This document shows positions 21,684 to 32,924 of a stretch of DNA of 64,000 nt, one piece after another. The notes beneath the pieces are model-generated. The model worked only from the letters and a program-made list of their open reading frames with translations. It was not told the origin of the DNA and searched no databases. The stretch comes from Bathynomus jamesi (lineage: Eukaryota; Arthropoda; Malacostraca; Isopoda; Cirolanidae), in assembly GCA_023014485.1 (NCBI GenBank), contig JAJOZX010006135.1, forward strand, positions 1-64,000. Direction: 5' to 3'. The first letter of the stretch is position 1, and every line of letters starts with the position of its first letter. The translations under genes were made by a program, and so were the position numbers.

Positions 21684-22110
21684 ATTTTGGTCTAATGCTG
21701 AGTGAAGTTATTTTGAGAGAATAATGATTTCCACGAAATGCGTCCCAATTGATGCCATCGGCGTACGAGGTGTGATTCCTTTCATATTGCTCCCCATTCA
21801 GGTTTGAACCGTGGCAACTTGAATACCACCGTACCCCGCCGAATACTGTATCTTCGCACAGTTGCCAGAGTTTGTGTCGTTGTCTTCATCTTTCGTCGTA
21901 AATTTATGTCCACTCTGACCACCAAAAGAATTTCCGGCATTGCCCGAGTACTGTTGCGAATACTGTCCCGAGTCTAAACGATATCTGGTTGAAGCGTCTC
22001 CGACGTAAAAATATTCGTATTCTGCCCGGCGCTTAAACAGACAAACGTTTTTAAAACGATCGCACACGACAACCCTGTGAAAAAAATGATTGTGTATATT
22101 CTTGCCCATA
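21684..22110 (-). pseudogene. Fibrinogen-domain fragment (second copy), frameshifted
   Basis: Minus strand reads YEYFYVGDASTRYRLDSGQY, SGNAGNSFGGQSGHKF, then the calcium-loop-like DEDNDTNSGN. A shift near 21840 is followed in the next frame by WYSSCHGSNLNGEQYE, ADGINWDAFRGNHYSL and TSLSIRPKF. This is the C-terminal half of the domain in the gene at 11.6 kb, with about 60 percent similarity by eye. The N-terminal half, signal peptide and promoter are absent. It ends about 100 bases before the polymerase B pseudogene, so the two may share a breakpoint. Confidence 0.8.
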
Positions 22111-22818
22111 ACGGTGCCAAATTTGACACAAAGTTCCTTTATAAGGAATTGCTTGAACACGAGTCATGAGAGATATTTACAGGCGACCCCCTGAAAAGAG
22201 GAAACAAGCTTATACAAATGCAGATAAGAGGTAGTGTTCAGTTTAAAGATACTTTATTATTCACACCTTGTAAACTAGCCAAGCTACCCAAGGTGATGGG
22301 TGTAGCCACCAAAGTTTCAAAAGGGTATTTCCCTTACACTTTCCTCACTAGCGACACTTTAAATTACGTAGGACGACCTCCCCCAAACATTACTTTAACT
22401 ACACCAACATGAGTGATAGTGAGCGTGACGATTTTGACCGCTACTACAACAGTTTTAATGAAGCTAATCCTTACAATATAGCTGATGAATGTGAACGTAT
22501 TGCGTGAATGATGTGCGCATGTTTAGAGTATGTTTCCAGGCTTTTAGAAGGATGTACATAGATCGTTTCAACTGTGATCTGTTGCAACTCGCAACCACGA
22601 TCGCCTCATTGTGTTTTACGGTGTTCAAGAATAACTTCATGCCTAAAGACACCTTAGCCGTCATTCGCAGAAACAATCCCCGCAGTTATGGGCACAAGGC
22701 TATTTACTGGCTCATACACATACAACAGCAGACCGGAGTATACATAAAACACGCCCGCAACACGGGAGAAGTACACATTAATGTCACTGGTCGTGTTTTT
22801 TTGGTTGATGGTCTAAGC

Positions 22819-25351
22819 CAGGGGTGGGGAACCTTTTTTCATTGGAAGGCCGCATTTCATTTAACCAAGACCCTATTAGGCCGCATGCTGAGAATTTAAC
22901 ATATACAGTACAACAAAATGTCATATTTTAGTCTACAATCTACATATTTATTAATTTTAAATCAAACTTGATAATACGTGAGGGCTTTTATAATAAATAA
23001 AAAATTCAGCAAGTGCACATTTATTTTTGTGGGAATAATTAACAATATAACTAATATTAAGTGAAAAATGATATTAAGTGAAATGATGTTAATATTAAGT
23101 GAAAAAGTGATAAACCATTTAATGACTTTTTTGTGACTGCTTATTGCGGGACAGGAGTCGTACATTTGGTTCCAATATCGTTGACCGTAGTTTTAGTTGG
23201 TCCTCCAGGTGAATATTCGTCATCTGAGATCTCAAGCGCGTTTTGATTTGAGTCACATATGAAAACGTTGATTCACAACAGTAGGTTGTGCCGAAAGAAG
23301 GCAACATTCGACGAGCATGTTGGCGCAGACGTGGGTATTCAACGCCATTTTTCCATATTTCAACAGGATCCTTCTTAGTATCAAATAGAGACTTAAGGAT
23401 ATTATCTTCTAATAGCTCAATCAACTCCATCTGTAAATCTTCAGGTGCTTTGGAGACGCCAACCAGGTGTGGTTGGAAAGCTAGTTTCAGTGTGAAGTCA
23501 TGTTTCTCAAAATCTTCAAATCTTTCATCGTATTCTTCAATCAGGGAGTCTAGGACAGCTGTGTATTCTTTCACATCGCATTCCCTTAATGATTTGCTTG
23601 TATCTTCATCAATTACCTTTGCCAGTTCAGGGAAGTGTTCAGCTGAAAGTTCCGATCGGGTAAGGATAGTTTTGAAAAAGCGCAACTTCCTCCGAAAAGC
23701 CTGGATTTTTTGCCACATTTCATATATGGATTTAGTTTTACCTTGCAAAGAAATATTCAGGTAATTTTGCTTGACATTACGTCACACAAAAATGCAGCAT
23801 TTCTGCAGAAATCCTTTTTTGACAATTCACATGGTTCATTGAGTTCCTCAGAAAATCTTGTGATTTGTTTTCGCAAAGACAAAAGTTTTTCAAAGACTTG
23901 CCCTTGTGACAACCAGCGCACTTTAGAATGATACGGAAGATCCACACTGAATGTTTCATCATCAAGCATAAGCATATTGCGAAACTGGCGATGTCGTGAT
24001 GCATTTGCTCTAATGTAGTTCACAATACGTATAACTTTACTTAATATGTCACTTAAAACAGTAGATTTGGCACAGAGATTCTGTTGATGCAAAATACAGT
24101 GAAAGGAAATCAAGCTATCTGGATTTGGCAGTTCTTTTTGTAGTAGCGCAACAAATCCTGCACATTTTCCTCTCAGGGAAGGTGCACCATCTGTGCATAC
24201 ACTTACTAAATTACATAAATTCAGTTTCGCTTCACGGCATTTTTCTTGAAGAGAGACAAGACGTCAATTCCACGTGTCTTCCCCGTAAGAGTACCCAAAG
24301 CCAGTAACTCCTCGTAGCATTGAAAATCTGCAGTTATAACACGAATAAAAAGTGACACTTGCGCTGAGTCAGTAATATCAGTGGACTCATCCAAGGTAAT
24401 CGAATAATAAGTATTTTCGCTTTGGCATATTGTATGAAGTTGTTCAGTTGCATTGAGGGCTAATTCATGTTGCCGATCAGTTATGGTCCTTCTTGAAAGA
24501 GGTAGTTGTTTGTATTTGTTAACCTTGTCTGAATCTAAAGGGGCTACAACTTCAATAATGCATTCTTTTATGATTTCCACATCACTATTTGGCTTACCTC
24601 TTTTTCCACACATATATGCTACTTTATAAGTTGCTTCAGTGATTTCAGTCCCTAGGCCTGACATCGTTTTAAATACTTGCTGTTGTTGCTGCTTTTGAAG
24701 TTTCATCTTCGTAAGTGCAAACTTTCGGGGTTCTTCTTCCAATATAGCATACTTGTGGTTCTTATGAGTTGCATAATGCTTATATGCATTGTGTTTCTTC
24801 ACTGTTGCAATTATGGCGTTGCAGAGCAAACACATCATTTTATCTTTCTCAACAACTATGAAATACTGCAATTCCCATTCTTCATGGAATATTCTGTTCT
24901 CTTCCTTTAATTTTCTTTTCACAGTTTTTGACATGATTGGGGTACCAGAAGATTTTTAAATAAAAATGGTACACGAATTGATCAAAGATTTACAGTTTTA
25001 AAGGAAACAAGCGTGCGTTTCACTAATGGAGAATCGTCAGTAACTGTCATCCAGTCAGCCAGTCGAGTTGATCGTTGATAGGTAAGGGCGTAAGCCGTAA
25101 GGCAACTCTGCCAGTTTTAACTGGCAACGTTGCCATATTTCCTATTGTTCAAGCCATAAAGAAGGCTTGTATGTGTAAGAAGCAGTGAAGCTGAAACCAT
25201 GATCTAATGAAATAGCCTAAAGCCCTAAAGGGGTATCAGTTGCTGTCCATTATCGTACGGTATGAATTCTGAATGTCAAATAGGCAGAAGGCCGCAACTA
25301 GTACCCCAAAAGGCCGCATGCGGCCTTAAGGCCGCAGGTTCCCCACCCCTG
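22819..25351 (-). mobile_element. hAT transposon inserted in the polymerase pseudogene
   Basis: Ends CAGGGGTGGGGAACC (22819) and its complement GGTTCCCCACCCCTG (ending 25351). Perfect 8-bp target duplication gtctaagc at 22811-22818 and 25352-25359. It has the 2.5-kb length of an autonomous element and a minus-strand transposase with only a few lesions. Confidence 0.95.
23119..24934 (-). pseudogene. hAT transposase (GTF2IRD2/SCAND3-like), two frameshifts
   Basis: Nearly full length, about 600 residues. N-terminus MSKTVKRKLKEENRIFHEEW with a BED-type zinc finger (CLLCNAIIATVK...HYATH). Then ITLDESTDITDSAQ with the first catalytic Asp region, a shift near 24240, SVCTDGAPSLRGKCAGF with the second Asp, ISFHCILHQQNLC (the C/H block), VRWLSQGQVFEKLLSLR, a shift near 23755, LQGKTKSIYEMWQKIQAFRR, and the dimerisation end CCESTFSYVTQIKTRLRSQM ... 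NKQSQKSH-stop. This is the hAT lineage related to vertebrate GTF2IRD2 and SCAND3. The two single-base shifts suggest recent inactivation or read errors. Confidence 0.88.
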
Positions 25352-25455
25352 GTCTAAGCGAAGACCGTATCACTGGTGAGAAGACTGTGTACTCCTTTAA
25401 CGGTTACTGGCGACATGGGTGCTCACGTCCTGAGTGTGGATTCGTAGGAGATATC

Positions 25456-26388
25456 CAGTGTTGGGCACTAAAGCGTTAATCCGATAACAGTTAATTAACG
25501 AAGTTAATTTTTTTAACGGACTATTAACGGAAGTTAATTTCCATTTATCGTTATCGGACCAGTTAACTTCCGATAACTCGATATTTAGTCCGTTAAAGTC
25601 CGTTAGGAACCGGAACGTTGACAGCACCACCAGCTCTAGCAACAGCAGTATGCCTGACGACCTCTTCGCTGGGTGGATGGCCGGTGGCTCAAGTACCAGT
25701 GTCAAGCAGAAGGCCAAGAGACTTGTCGACACTTGGCTGGACACTGATGGGAAGGTAGACATGGCCGACTCTGACTTCATGGGGGAGCAGATCTTCATCA
25801 ACCTCTTCCTGAAGTACAATACGCCAATTCCGTCCTCTGCCGCAGTGGAACGGCTCTTCTCTCTCGGCAAGGACATCCTGAGGCCCAAGAGGTCAAGACT
25901 GGCAGTTGGGCCTAACTTTGAGAAGTTGGTCTTTCTGAAGGGCAACCAGCACATTGTGTCATAGTCTTTAATAAATGTGCCTAAAATTTAATTTTACCTT
26001 TCAGTTCCCGCCATAATAATTCTCTGGTAAATTAAAATTTAGTTAATGGTTACAAGGGTAACGGGTTTCAAAACATGTAATCAGTACATTTTTATTAAAA
26101 ATAAAAAAAAAGTTATTAAGCAAAAAAGTTGCAAAACTTGATAAAAATACAGTTAAATACCTATTTATTGTTGGATTTTGCATAAATAAACATTTTCTAT
26201 GGGTTTTAAAGCTTTTTTCCTTGATTTTTTTAAATGTTAGTAAAGAAATAGTTATCGTTAACGGATTATCGTTAACTTCCGTTAACTTTGTAGTAAAATT
26301 ATCGGATTACCGTTATCGGAGTTAAAAATTGGGGTTAACGGATTATCGTTATCGAAGTTAACTTTTTGGTTAACGGTGCCCACCACTG
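25456..26388 (+). mobile_element. Second hAT element, deleted, in the same pseudogene
   Basis: Ends CAGTGTTGGGCAC (25456) and, in complement, CAGTGGTGGGCAC (ending 26388). Perfect 8-bp target duplication gagatatc at 25448-25455 and 26389-26396. The ends are unlike the first hAT, so it is a different family. Subterminal regions are dense in gttaac/ttaacg motifs repeated in both orientations. Confidence 0.93.
25650..25964 (+). pseudogene. hAT transposase C-terminus
   Basis: Open frame of 104 residues ending [20 protein letters not shown] followed by [12 protein letters not shown] and the stop at 25962. [11 protein letters not shown] is the hAT dimerisation motif holding the catalytic Glu. The front of the protein is missing, so the element depends on an outside transposase. 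Confidence 0.9.
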
Positions 26389-27856
26389 GAGATATCCACG
26401 GTAGATCTCCTTCTGACAGTCTTGCATGGACCCGCACCCGCGATCAGCTTATAGGTACCCAATTCACTCACAAGATTTTGTGGGAGCATGAATATGATGC
26501 ACGGATGGAAACAGATGGCCAGTACCGTGAAGAAATAAACACGATCAAGCGTTCAATGGTGTTGGATCCTCTCAAGTGCGGTGATAGCTTGTTCGGAGGG
26601 CGTACAAACTCATTCAAGCTATACTTTCCACCTACGGAGGGCGTGAAACTCCATTACTACGACTTCTGTTCTTTATATCCCTACGTGATGAAAAACAATC
26701 CGTACCCCGTAGGTGCACGTGAAAAACTGGTGAGACCTGACCTGCCCACCATCAAGGTGTTCTCAACAAATTTGAACAAGTACTATTTCGGTCTTTCTTT
26801 CGTAGACGTGCTCCCCCCTCTCGATTTGTGGATGCCGATCTTACCCGTCGTTATAGATCACAAGCTCATGTTTCCCCTGTGCGTGAAGTGTGCAGAGGAA
26901 AATAATGGGTCCTGTAATCATACAACCAACCAGCGGAAGATCAGAGGTGTATATACAAGTCCTGAGTGTCCTAGCCATCCGCCATGGTTACAAGAATAGT
27001 GAAGATATATGAGGAGTGGAGGTTTCAGAAATTCCCCAACCTTTTCACGCCGTATATAAATACTTTTTTGAAGGATAAAGTAGAAGCATCAGGCTACCCG
27101 CGGGGTTGAGAGCGAGGGTGAAAAATCGGCCTATATTCAGCGTTACCGTGACCGTGAAGGGATACAACTTGACCGGGGCCAAATTGTTAAGAACCCTGGC
27201 AAGCGCTTTAGTGCAAAGTTGTGCCTAAATAGTCTTTGGGGCAAGTTTGCACATAATGCAGGTAAGGGGAATGTTCACCTAGCCTGATAAAGAGGTTCTG
27301 GAGATCGTAAATGTTGGTAACACGTACATAATAAGGTACAACATCACCGAACTGGCCACAGATACCTCACGTGTTACAAACGTACCTGTAGCCAGCTTAA
27401 CAACGGCATACTCACGCATCAAGCTTTGGGGCTACTGCACTCTCTTGTGCGGAGGGTGCTGTACGCTGACACAGATAGCGTAATATTCACAGAGAGGGAG
27501 GGTGAATACATGCCGCCTACTGGAGAATTCCTCGGAGAGTTGACTGACGAGATCAAGGATGAGTATGGTGATGGTGCATACGTTGACTCCTTTGTATCAA
27601 CAGGGCCAAAAACTTATGGGGTATGGATGAGGGTGGGGGAGGATATGAAATATATCGTGAAGGCTAAGGGTGCTTGGAAGATGAGGGCGACTAGCCACCC
27701 CAACTGACTGTGGGGACCCACAATTTTCGGGCGCAGAAACTTGGGGGCGTGAACGAACTTAGGGGTACGAAGGTATGCCGTAACACCTATAGGAAACGTT
27801 ACCAGGTGCCTGGTACCTATGATACCGTACCCTTTGGATACCATAATCCTTGATTG

Positions 27857-27902
<46 letters not shown>
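27857..27902. repeat. (TA)n microsatellite
   Basis: Separates the polymerase pseudogene from the next open frame. Confidence 0.95.
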
Positions 27903-27908
<6 letters not shown>

Positions 27909-28177
27909 GTCTCTCGTTAAAAATATATTTATTTATTACATATATTTGTAAATGTTTCAATTAGGGTTTCATTTTCTCCTTTTTGTGTGGGTGCGTGTGT
28001 GCGTGTTGTGTGTGTATGTACAGGAAAAAATCCTAAGCTCCGCACGCTGTAAGCTCAATCAAAGGGTCACGTGACTCCTGCTACTACCTGGATATATCTC
28101 TACCCCTGCGTGCTCAGTTGATCTCTGCAAGCCCTGGAGCTCAGACGTGTATTTTCTAACGTAGACGAAAAATAGTG

Positions 28178-28681
28178 ATGGCTACTTTTGATATTGCGTG
28201 TTCGACTTTTATGAAGTGGTATTCGGTAAGGTCGGAAGATGTGGTGAATACTGAAAGACGGCCTAGCCCCACCTCCTTTGAGACTTTTAACGCTACATTG
28301 AATCGCGCGAAGCTTGGGGGAAAAGATGTTCAAATACTCTATGGATATTCTGGCGAGAACATTGCCGGATTTCGCGGCAAAAACGATGTAATGGACTACG
28401 TTGTAGGGCTAAACTGTACGAAAGCGTACATATACCGTGAGGTGAAAGAAACAACGCGTGCAGAAGAGAAGCAACGGATATGGATAATGAGTCTTGTTGA
28501 TGAGTGGTGTGACAGACGGTATCTGGTCATGCTGCATCATACCGAGTACGCGTACCCTGCAGCTGAGAATGTAAACCATGTCATCATGGACAAGCTAAAG
28601 TACTTTTACCACTACATTCATATATACCATGACGAGGTTCGCAGCGAGATTGTGGCTAAAGGCCTGTGTGATTTTTATTAG
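28178..28681 (+). CDS. Unrecognised 167-residue protein
   Basis: Intact frame starting MATFDIACSTFMKWYSVRSE and ending VAKGLCDFY. I do not recognise the family. Visible features: mixed alpha/beta-looking composition, no signal peptide or membrane segment, an acidic-basic centre (REVKETTRAEEKQRIW) and a C-terminal run rich in His/Tyr (KLKYFYHYIHIYHDE). Codon use and length look like a real gene rather than chance. It lies about 460 bases after the polymerase pseudogene on the same strand and ahead of two more unrecognised frames, so it may be an accessory gene of the same virus-like element. Intact while the polymerase is broken is notable. Host origin is not excluded. Confidence 0.5.
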   Translation: MATFDIACSTFMKWYSVRSEDVVNTERRPSPTSFETFNATLNRAKLGGKDVQILYGYSGENIAGFRGKNDVMDYVVGLNCTKAYIYREVKETTRAEEKQRIWIMSLVDEWCDRRYLVMLHHTEYAYPAAENVNHVIMDKLKYFYHYIHIYHDEVRSEIVAKGLCDFY

Positions 28682-28811
28682 AGTTTAGAGACGAGTATCG
28701 ATTGTTAAACAAAAAGGATAAATACGGGCACATATTTCTCTCAAATAGTGCACCGGATTGTTAATGTGGGGAGAAAATGAACGCCTAGTGCGCATTCCGA
28801 TAAAACATTAA

Positions 28812-29160
28812 AACTGAAATTACCCCATATGTCGGAAAAGTTGCGTTCAAATATTCGTCTACCGTGAAAAGTAAATTGGTTAGGAATAACGTTGCAAAAG
28901 AGGAACAAGCCTGTGTCTACAGCATTCCCTGTAAAAGTTGTGATTTAGTATACGTGGGTGAAACTGGAGAAATATATTGAAACCCGTATCAAAGAACACA
29001 AATATGCCTTCAGAAGTTGTAATACTAATAATGCCATTTTTTATCACGCTAGCCAAAATAATCATGCTATAGATTGGGAATCAAGTAAGGTACTTTATAA
29101 ATGTAATAATATGTCAAAGAAAAATAATAGAATCTGTGTGTATAGAAAAAGTATATAATT
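28812..29160 (+). pseudogene. Penelope GIY-YIG endonuclease fragment
   Basis: Reads FKYSSTVKSKLVRNN, CVYSIPCKSCDLVYVGETGE, then after a one-base shift near 28970 RIKEHKYAFRSCNTNNAIFY, HAIDWESSKVLYKC. The order V-Y-S-I-x-C, C, Y-V-G-x-T-G, R-x-x-E-H-K, N-A-x-F-x-H, and H-x-I-D-W is the Penelope GIY-YIG nuclease with its zinc-binding Cys pair. It matches the copy at 45.2-46.0 kb. The RT domain is absent (5' truncation). Confidence 0.8.
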
Positions 29161-29844
29161 TTAATTGTGCGAAGGTACTATAAGTTAGACCCTTTAAATG
29201 AGATTCTTGGTCAATAAATCCCTTACGGAGTCGTGGAACGTGTTCGAACCTAAGTGTGAATTTCTTAAATGTCTCTGGATTGGAATGTTTCCTTACTCGC
29301 TTTAGTAAATGTAATAATGGAAGTAATTAATGTGGAAATAAATATATGCAGTAATTATGTCAAAACATTAGGATCTGTATGTATAGAACAGAGATATTTT
29401 TAATTTGTGGAAATGTAGTTATAAGCTGACCCTGTAATAAAATGCCCTTCTGGTTTCGGGAGAACGTATCTAACCTAGGTGCGAATTTCTCATGGTCTCT
29501 GGATTATTTCCTAATCGCCTTTTTTCATTCGTTTTTCGGTTTATAATTTCTGTATAATAAACAACAATGTAATAACCAATGTAATAATAAATTTATAATT
29601 TCTGTAATTAATAATATGCAATATTAAATGTAATAAATTTAATTATAAATGTAATAATTATGTAAAAATAATAGAATCTGTATGTTTAGAACAGGAAGAT
29701 AGTTTTAAAATTTGTGCGAATGTACTTAATGAAATGCCCCTCCTGTCTCGAGAGAATGGAATCCAACCTAGGTGCGAATTTCTTAACGGTCGATCCCTGA
29801 ACTGTTTTTTTCCCTCTTGTTTTGTTTCATTTGTGTTTCTGTAT

Positions 29845-29885
29845 CCACCCGAGGAGGATGCCAGTGGGCGTCGAAACTGTCGTGG
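29845..29885 (+). ncRNA. Hammerhead ribozyme-like motif (degenerate core)
   Basis: Stem I CCAC/GTGG, core CCGAGGAG (one change from CTGANGA), stem II GATGCC/GGCGTC with loop AGTG, then GAAAC-T-GTC giving a two-base-pair stem III and a GUC cleavage triplet. The U-to-C change at a core position predicts weak or no activity. Confidence 0.6.
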
Positions 29886-29944
29886 AAATAAACTCTGTCT
29901 ATTAGAGTGGGTTTTTATTCTCATATTTTGACCTTCACGTAAAA

Positions 29945-30135
29945 AAGTGAAGTTTTTTGCATTTAAAACCCGTACACGTTTCAACAGCTTATGGTGTGAC
30001 TCACTCCTCCACACCTGTCCCAAAGCCAAACAGCGCACCGGTTGCTCATAGTCATCTGAGAGCTTGAACCGACTGGACGTGCACTCCTCGAATACGACGG
30101 AACTTCCTTTGAGAAGCATTCTCAAAACGCGTGTA
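29945..30135 (-). pseudogene. Unrecognised minus-strand coding remnant
   Basis: Reads RTRVLRMLLKGSSVVFEECT, ALGQVWRSESHHKLLKRV and NAKNFTF. It looks coding rather than random but matches no family I know. The frame ends where the Penelope element begins, suggesting that the insertion truncated it. Confidence 0.3.
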
Positions 30136-30381
30136 CGTTGTGTCCCGTGACGAAGTCATTGCGCGTGTTCAGGCGTTAAACTTGCCATTAACTATATATT
30201 TCAAACGACTTGTAGACAAGCAAACTCTGGTAAACGTAATGTTATTTATTTAAGTGTTGAGGAGATGAATAGAGTCTTCGTGATAGTTGAGAAGTGGGTG
30301 AGGACCTTTATAAAATACCTGCAGGTGTAAGTACAAGAAAGAACAGATTAGTGATGCCCTTCATATGCCATTGTTTGTACG

Positions 30382-30771
30382 TTGTGTATAAATAACGATC
30401 AGCCATGCATTGATATACGACTGATGTGGAAGAATGCATCTGATAATAACGTTCTTGTCCCCACGCGAAACCGATTCGTCTTCGACAGAATGTTTGAAAT
30501 CGTCGGATTCCGCAAGCTGAAGCCTATATTAGATTCGCGTGTTACGGATATGCTTTATTTTTACACGGTTCTTGAATACGCATACACCGCGAGAATGGTC
30601 TAGAGCTGGATGCTTATTTAAAAGGTTTAGACTCTTCGAAATATCATGAACTTTGGTTAAAAGGACTTGAGCGGTACAGGGCAGAGCTCGCCTACACTGT
30701 TCACCCTGAAGAATTGTACTTCTATATAATGAGCAGCAGCTGTCGTTACGACTTAGAAGATTATTTCAATT
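30382..30771 (+). pseudogene. Unrecognised protein with one frameshift
   Basis: First part reads MWKNASDNNVLVPTRNRFVF, MFEIVGFRKLKPILDSRVTD and ends near 30600. Shifting by one base, it continues LELDAYLKGLDSSKYHELWL, ERYRAELAYTVHPEELYFYI and stops at 30769-30771. About 125 residues, no membrane segment or known motif. It follows the same direction as the polymerase pseudogene. Confidence 0.4.
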
Positions 30772-30775
30772 GACG

Positions 30776-31121
30776 CTATGCGTTGTGAAAAAGAGTTCAC
30801 GACTGAAAAGCTCGGATCAGTAACAAAAACCCTCGATTGGAAAGGAGTGTTTATAAACTTGAATTTAATAATGAAGTTGTGGCTAACGACGCCTGTATTC
30901 TGTCCGTGTTTAAAGACAATGTGCCAACCAATTGTAAGGTGGACACAAAAATAGTATTGAACGATATGAAGGCCCTTTACATCGAGTATAGGCGCCCGCA
31001 CACCTTGAGTGGTGAAATCATGCCAAATCGTATTTATTGTATAGTACAAAGCAACAATGATGTAACTGTAGACTCGGTCACGTGCGAGTTTAGTATTTTA
31101 ATTAAACAAGGTAGAACATAA
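30776..31121 (+). pseudogene. Unrecognised protein, about 105 residues, one frameshift
   Basis: An ATG at 30778 gives MRCEKEFTTEKLGSVTKTLD; after a shift near 30835 the frame continues YKLEFNNEVVANDACILSVF, VDTKIVLNDMKALYIEYRRP and ends SILIKQGRT-stop. The alternating pattern suggests a beta-rich fold. The ATG lies 7 bases after the preceding stop, the compact spacing of virus-like gene clusters. No family recognised. Confidence 0.4.
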
Positions 31122-31404
31122 GGTGTATGCATTTTTTATTTTATGTAAGTTTTGCTCTTTATATATATATATATATATATATATTATATCTATATATATA
31201 TATATATGGGCATATAGTTTTATCCTGTACTGTTACTATTTTTATACAAGGTTTGGTGTATATAAGGGCGTATTTGCTCGTACATATATTAAATGGTTAT
31301 ATAGTTTTAGCCTGTACTAATATTTTATTATGAATGTATATATTTCTTCGCTAAATGTGTGTACTTTGCTGTATATTATTTTTGAATGTATATCTAATTC
31401 CTAT
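31122..31404. repeat. (TA)n and AT-rich spacer
   Basis: TA tracts at about 31161-31207. Open frames here are repeat artefacts. Confidence 0.7.
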
Positions 31405-32000
31405 ATATTCTATATATTTCATGAATTATTTCCCTTAACGCGTCTAAATAAACAGAATGATGTAATGATGTAATGTAGTTTTATTTATTTCTTTTGGTTG
31501 TACATAATATTAAGGAATAACTGGGGTGATGGAAATATATATACCAAATGGCTAGTTACGCCTTCTAAGCCGACTGACAGATTTCTAAGCCAACTGTCAA
31601 GAATATATGAATAGCGCAATCTGGCGGCTGAAAAGTTAATTAATATATACACATACACCTGCCTTCTAGGTCTTCTAAGTCAACTGGCGGATTAAGTCAA
31701 CTGGCGGATTTCGAGTTCTAAGTCAAGTGTTGCTACCTTGAGCTCTCATTGAGCTTCTGCCTTTCGCAGAAGATGGATGCTCTCTTCCTCTCTCTCTCTC
31801 TGTCTCTCTCTTAGGTTAGGTATACCCCTTCGTGGGGGTGACGCTGACCACCTTCTCCCACAAAAAGGTTAGGTGGACTCCCCCATCTTGCTGGGGAGTC
31901 CCCATTCCCCCTTTTTATTTGGCACCCTCGGGGTTGGCACTGGCACTCATTTGATCAATACTGCAATTGCATATGCACTCTCCCGTTTTGCAGGCATACT
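31405..32000 (+). repeat. About 600-bp repeat, inverted copy at 50.9-51.8 kb
   Basis: Shares with the complement of 50940-51795: ttctatatatttc, then cgtctaaataaacagaatga, the ccaactgtcaagaatatatg block, repeated aactggcggattaagtca units, and gttaggtggactcccccatc near 31870. Diverged by short indels. It starts 280 bases after the last frame of the virus-like cluster. Confidence 0.7.
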
Positions 32001-32920
32001 ACTGAATCTATAGCCAACTGAAACACTCATCTTTTTATTTTTTACTTATTCGCTTCATTTCTTTTACATAAAGTTTTATTTAACAAAACCTTTTCAATTC
32101 GAAATGTTTTATTAATTCGTATATTTTTTTAATCTTAAAGCACACGACATGTATAAATATATAAATAATAGATAATAGATTAGAGTAACATTCCAAACAT
32201 TTGAGTTGAAGTTGGTCATTCCCACGGATTATCTCAATCACTTATGTAGATATAGATAGTATAGCTACTATCGAACTGAAAATTTAATGGTCAGGAAAAC
32301 TGAAGGCTTCCTTACCAAGTAATCAAGTAATTAAACTTAGGTCAACGAAAGGAGCACAGTCATTATTGAAAAGATTTTGATATGGGATAAAAATTTTCCT
32401 CCCTATTTCTTTTTCTTTCATTTTTAAAACCATTGTCTCTAGTACTTTCAGCTGCGTTATTTTCTACATCGAATTAAAAGATAAATGGATATTTTAAATC
32501 CATACAAATGTTAAGTCGCAAAAAAAGGAAAATAATTCACGTTATTTATATTTTTTTTTTTGCAATCCAAATGCTCCTCAAAACTGAAACGCAAAACTGT
32601 TATTTTTAATCTATTCGAATTCAGATTTCAGTTTTTGATTGTTTTTCAATTTCAGTTCAAATTTCGATTTTAGTTGTCAGAATTTTTTTCCAGTTCGAGT
32701 ATTTTTCGATTTCACTTCATAAAATAATATCGGTTTTAGCAATTTATCGATTCCAGTTCGATTCAGTTTCCCATCCCTGATATATATATATATATATTGA
32801 TGAATAAAACCACGAAGAAAAGGAAACACAGAATGGTGCTCAAGCGCTTTCGTCTAATATATATACTGTGTATGTTTGTCTATATATATATATATATATA
32901 TTATATTATACTTCATTATA
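32001..32920. other. AT-rich stretch with two element ends
   Basis: No gene. The sequence ending tttcccatccctga (32766-32779) looks like a hAT right end without a partner. Bases 32800-32860, in complement, read gacgaaagcgcttgagcacc then tgtttccttttcttcgtggt, arranged like the Penelope terminal sequences elsewhere in the window. Confidence 0.4.
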
Positions 32921-32924
32921 TGTA

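Larger units (their letters stand above)
22218..27715 (+). pseudogene. Protein-primed DNA polymerase B, Polinton/adintovirus type, interrupted
   Basis: Replicative family B polymerase of the kind that starts from a terminal protein in Polinton/Maverick elements and adintoviruses. Visible pieces in order: exonuclease-side FTPCKLAKLPK and KGYFPYTF with NYVGRPP (22218-22410); a block from 22504; GGRTNSFKLYF and motif A DFCSLYP (about 26600-26680); motif B region LNSLWGKFAHN (about 27228, other frame); motif C YADTDSV (about 27465). It is broken by an early frameshift near 22500, a hAT at 22819-25351, a second hAT at 25456-26388, and further shifts around 26997 and 27290. Without the two insertions it would be about 2 kb. 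No integrase, ATPase, protease or capsid gene is seen nearby. Long dead. Confidence 0.85.
28780..29935 (+). mobile_element. Penelope-like element with repeated 3' UTR blocks
   Basis: GIY-YIG coding remnant followed by three diverged blocks of one 3' sequence (near 29127, 29368 and 29667, each with the motif agaatctgtatgt...gtgcgaa). It ends with a hammerhead-like motif and ataaactctgtctattagag. It lies between unrecognised virus-like frames, probably as a later insertion. Confidence 0.7.

Noticed and set aside
22504..22899. Independent 131-residue gene
   Set aside because: It is an internal piece of the polymerase B relic running into the hAT left end.
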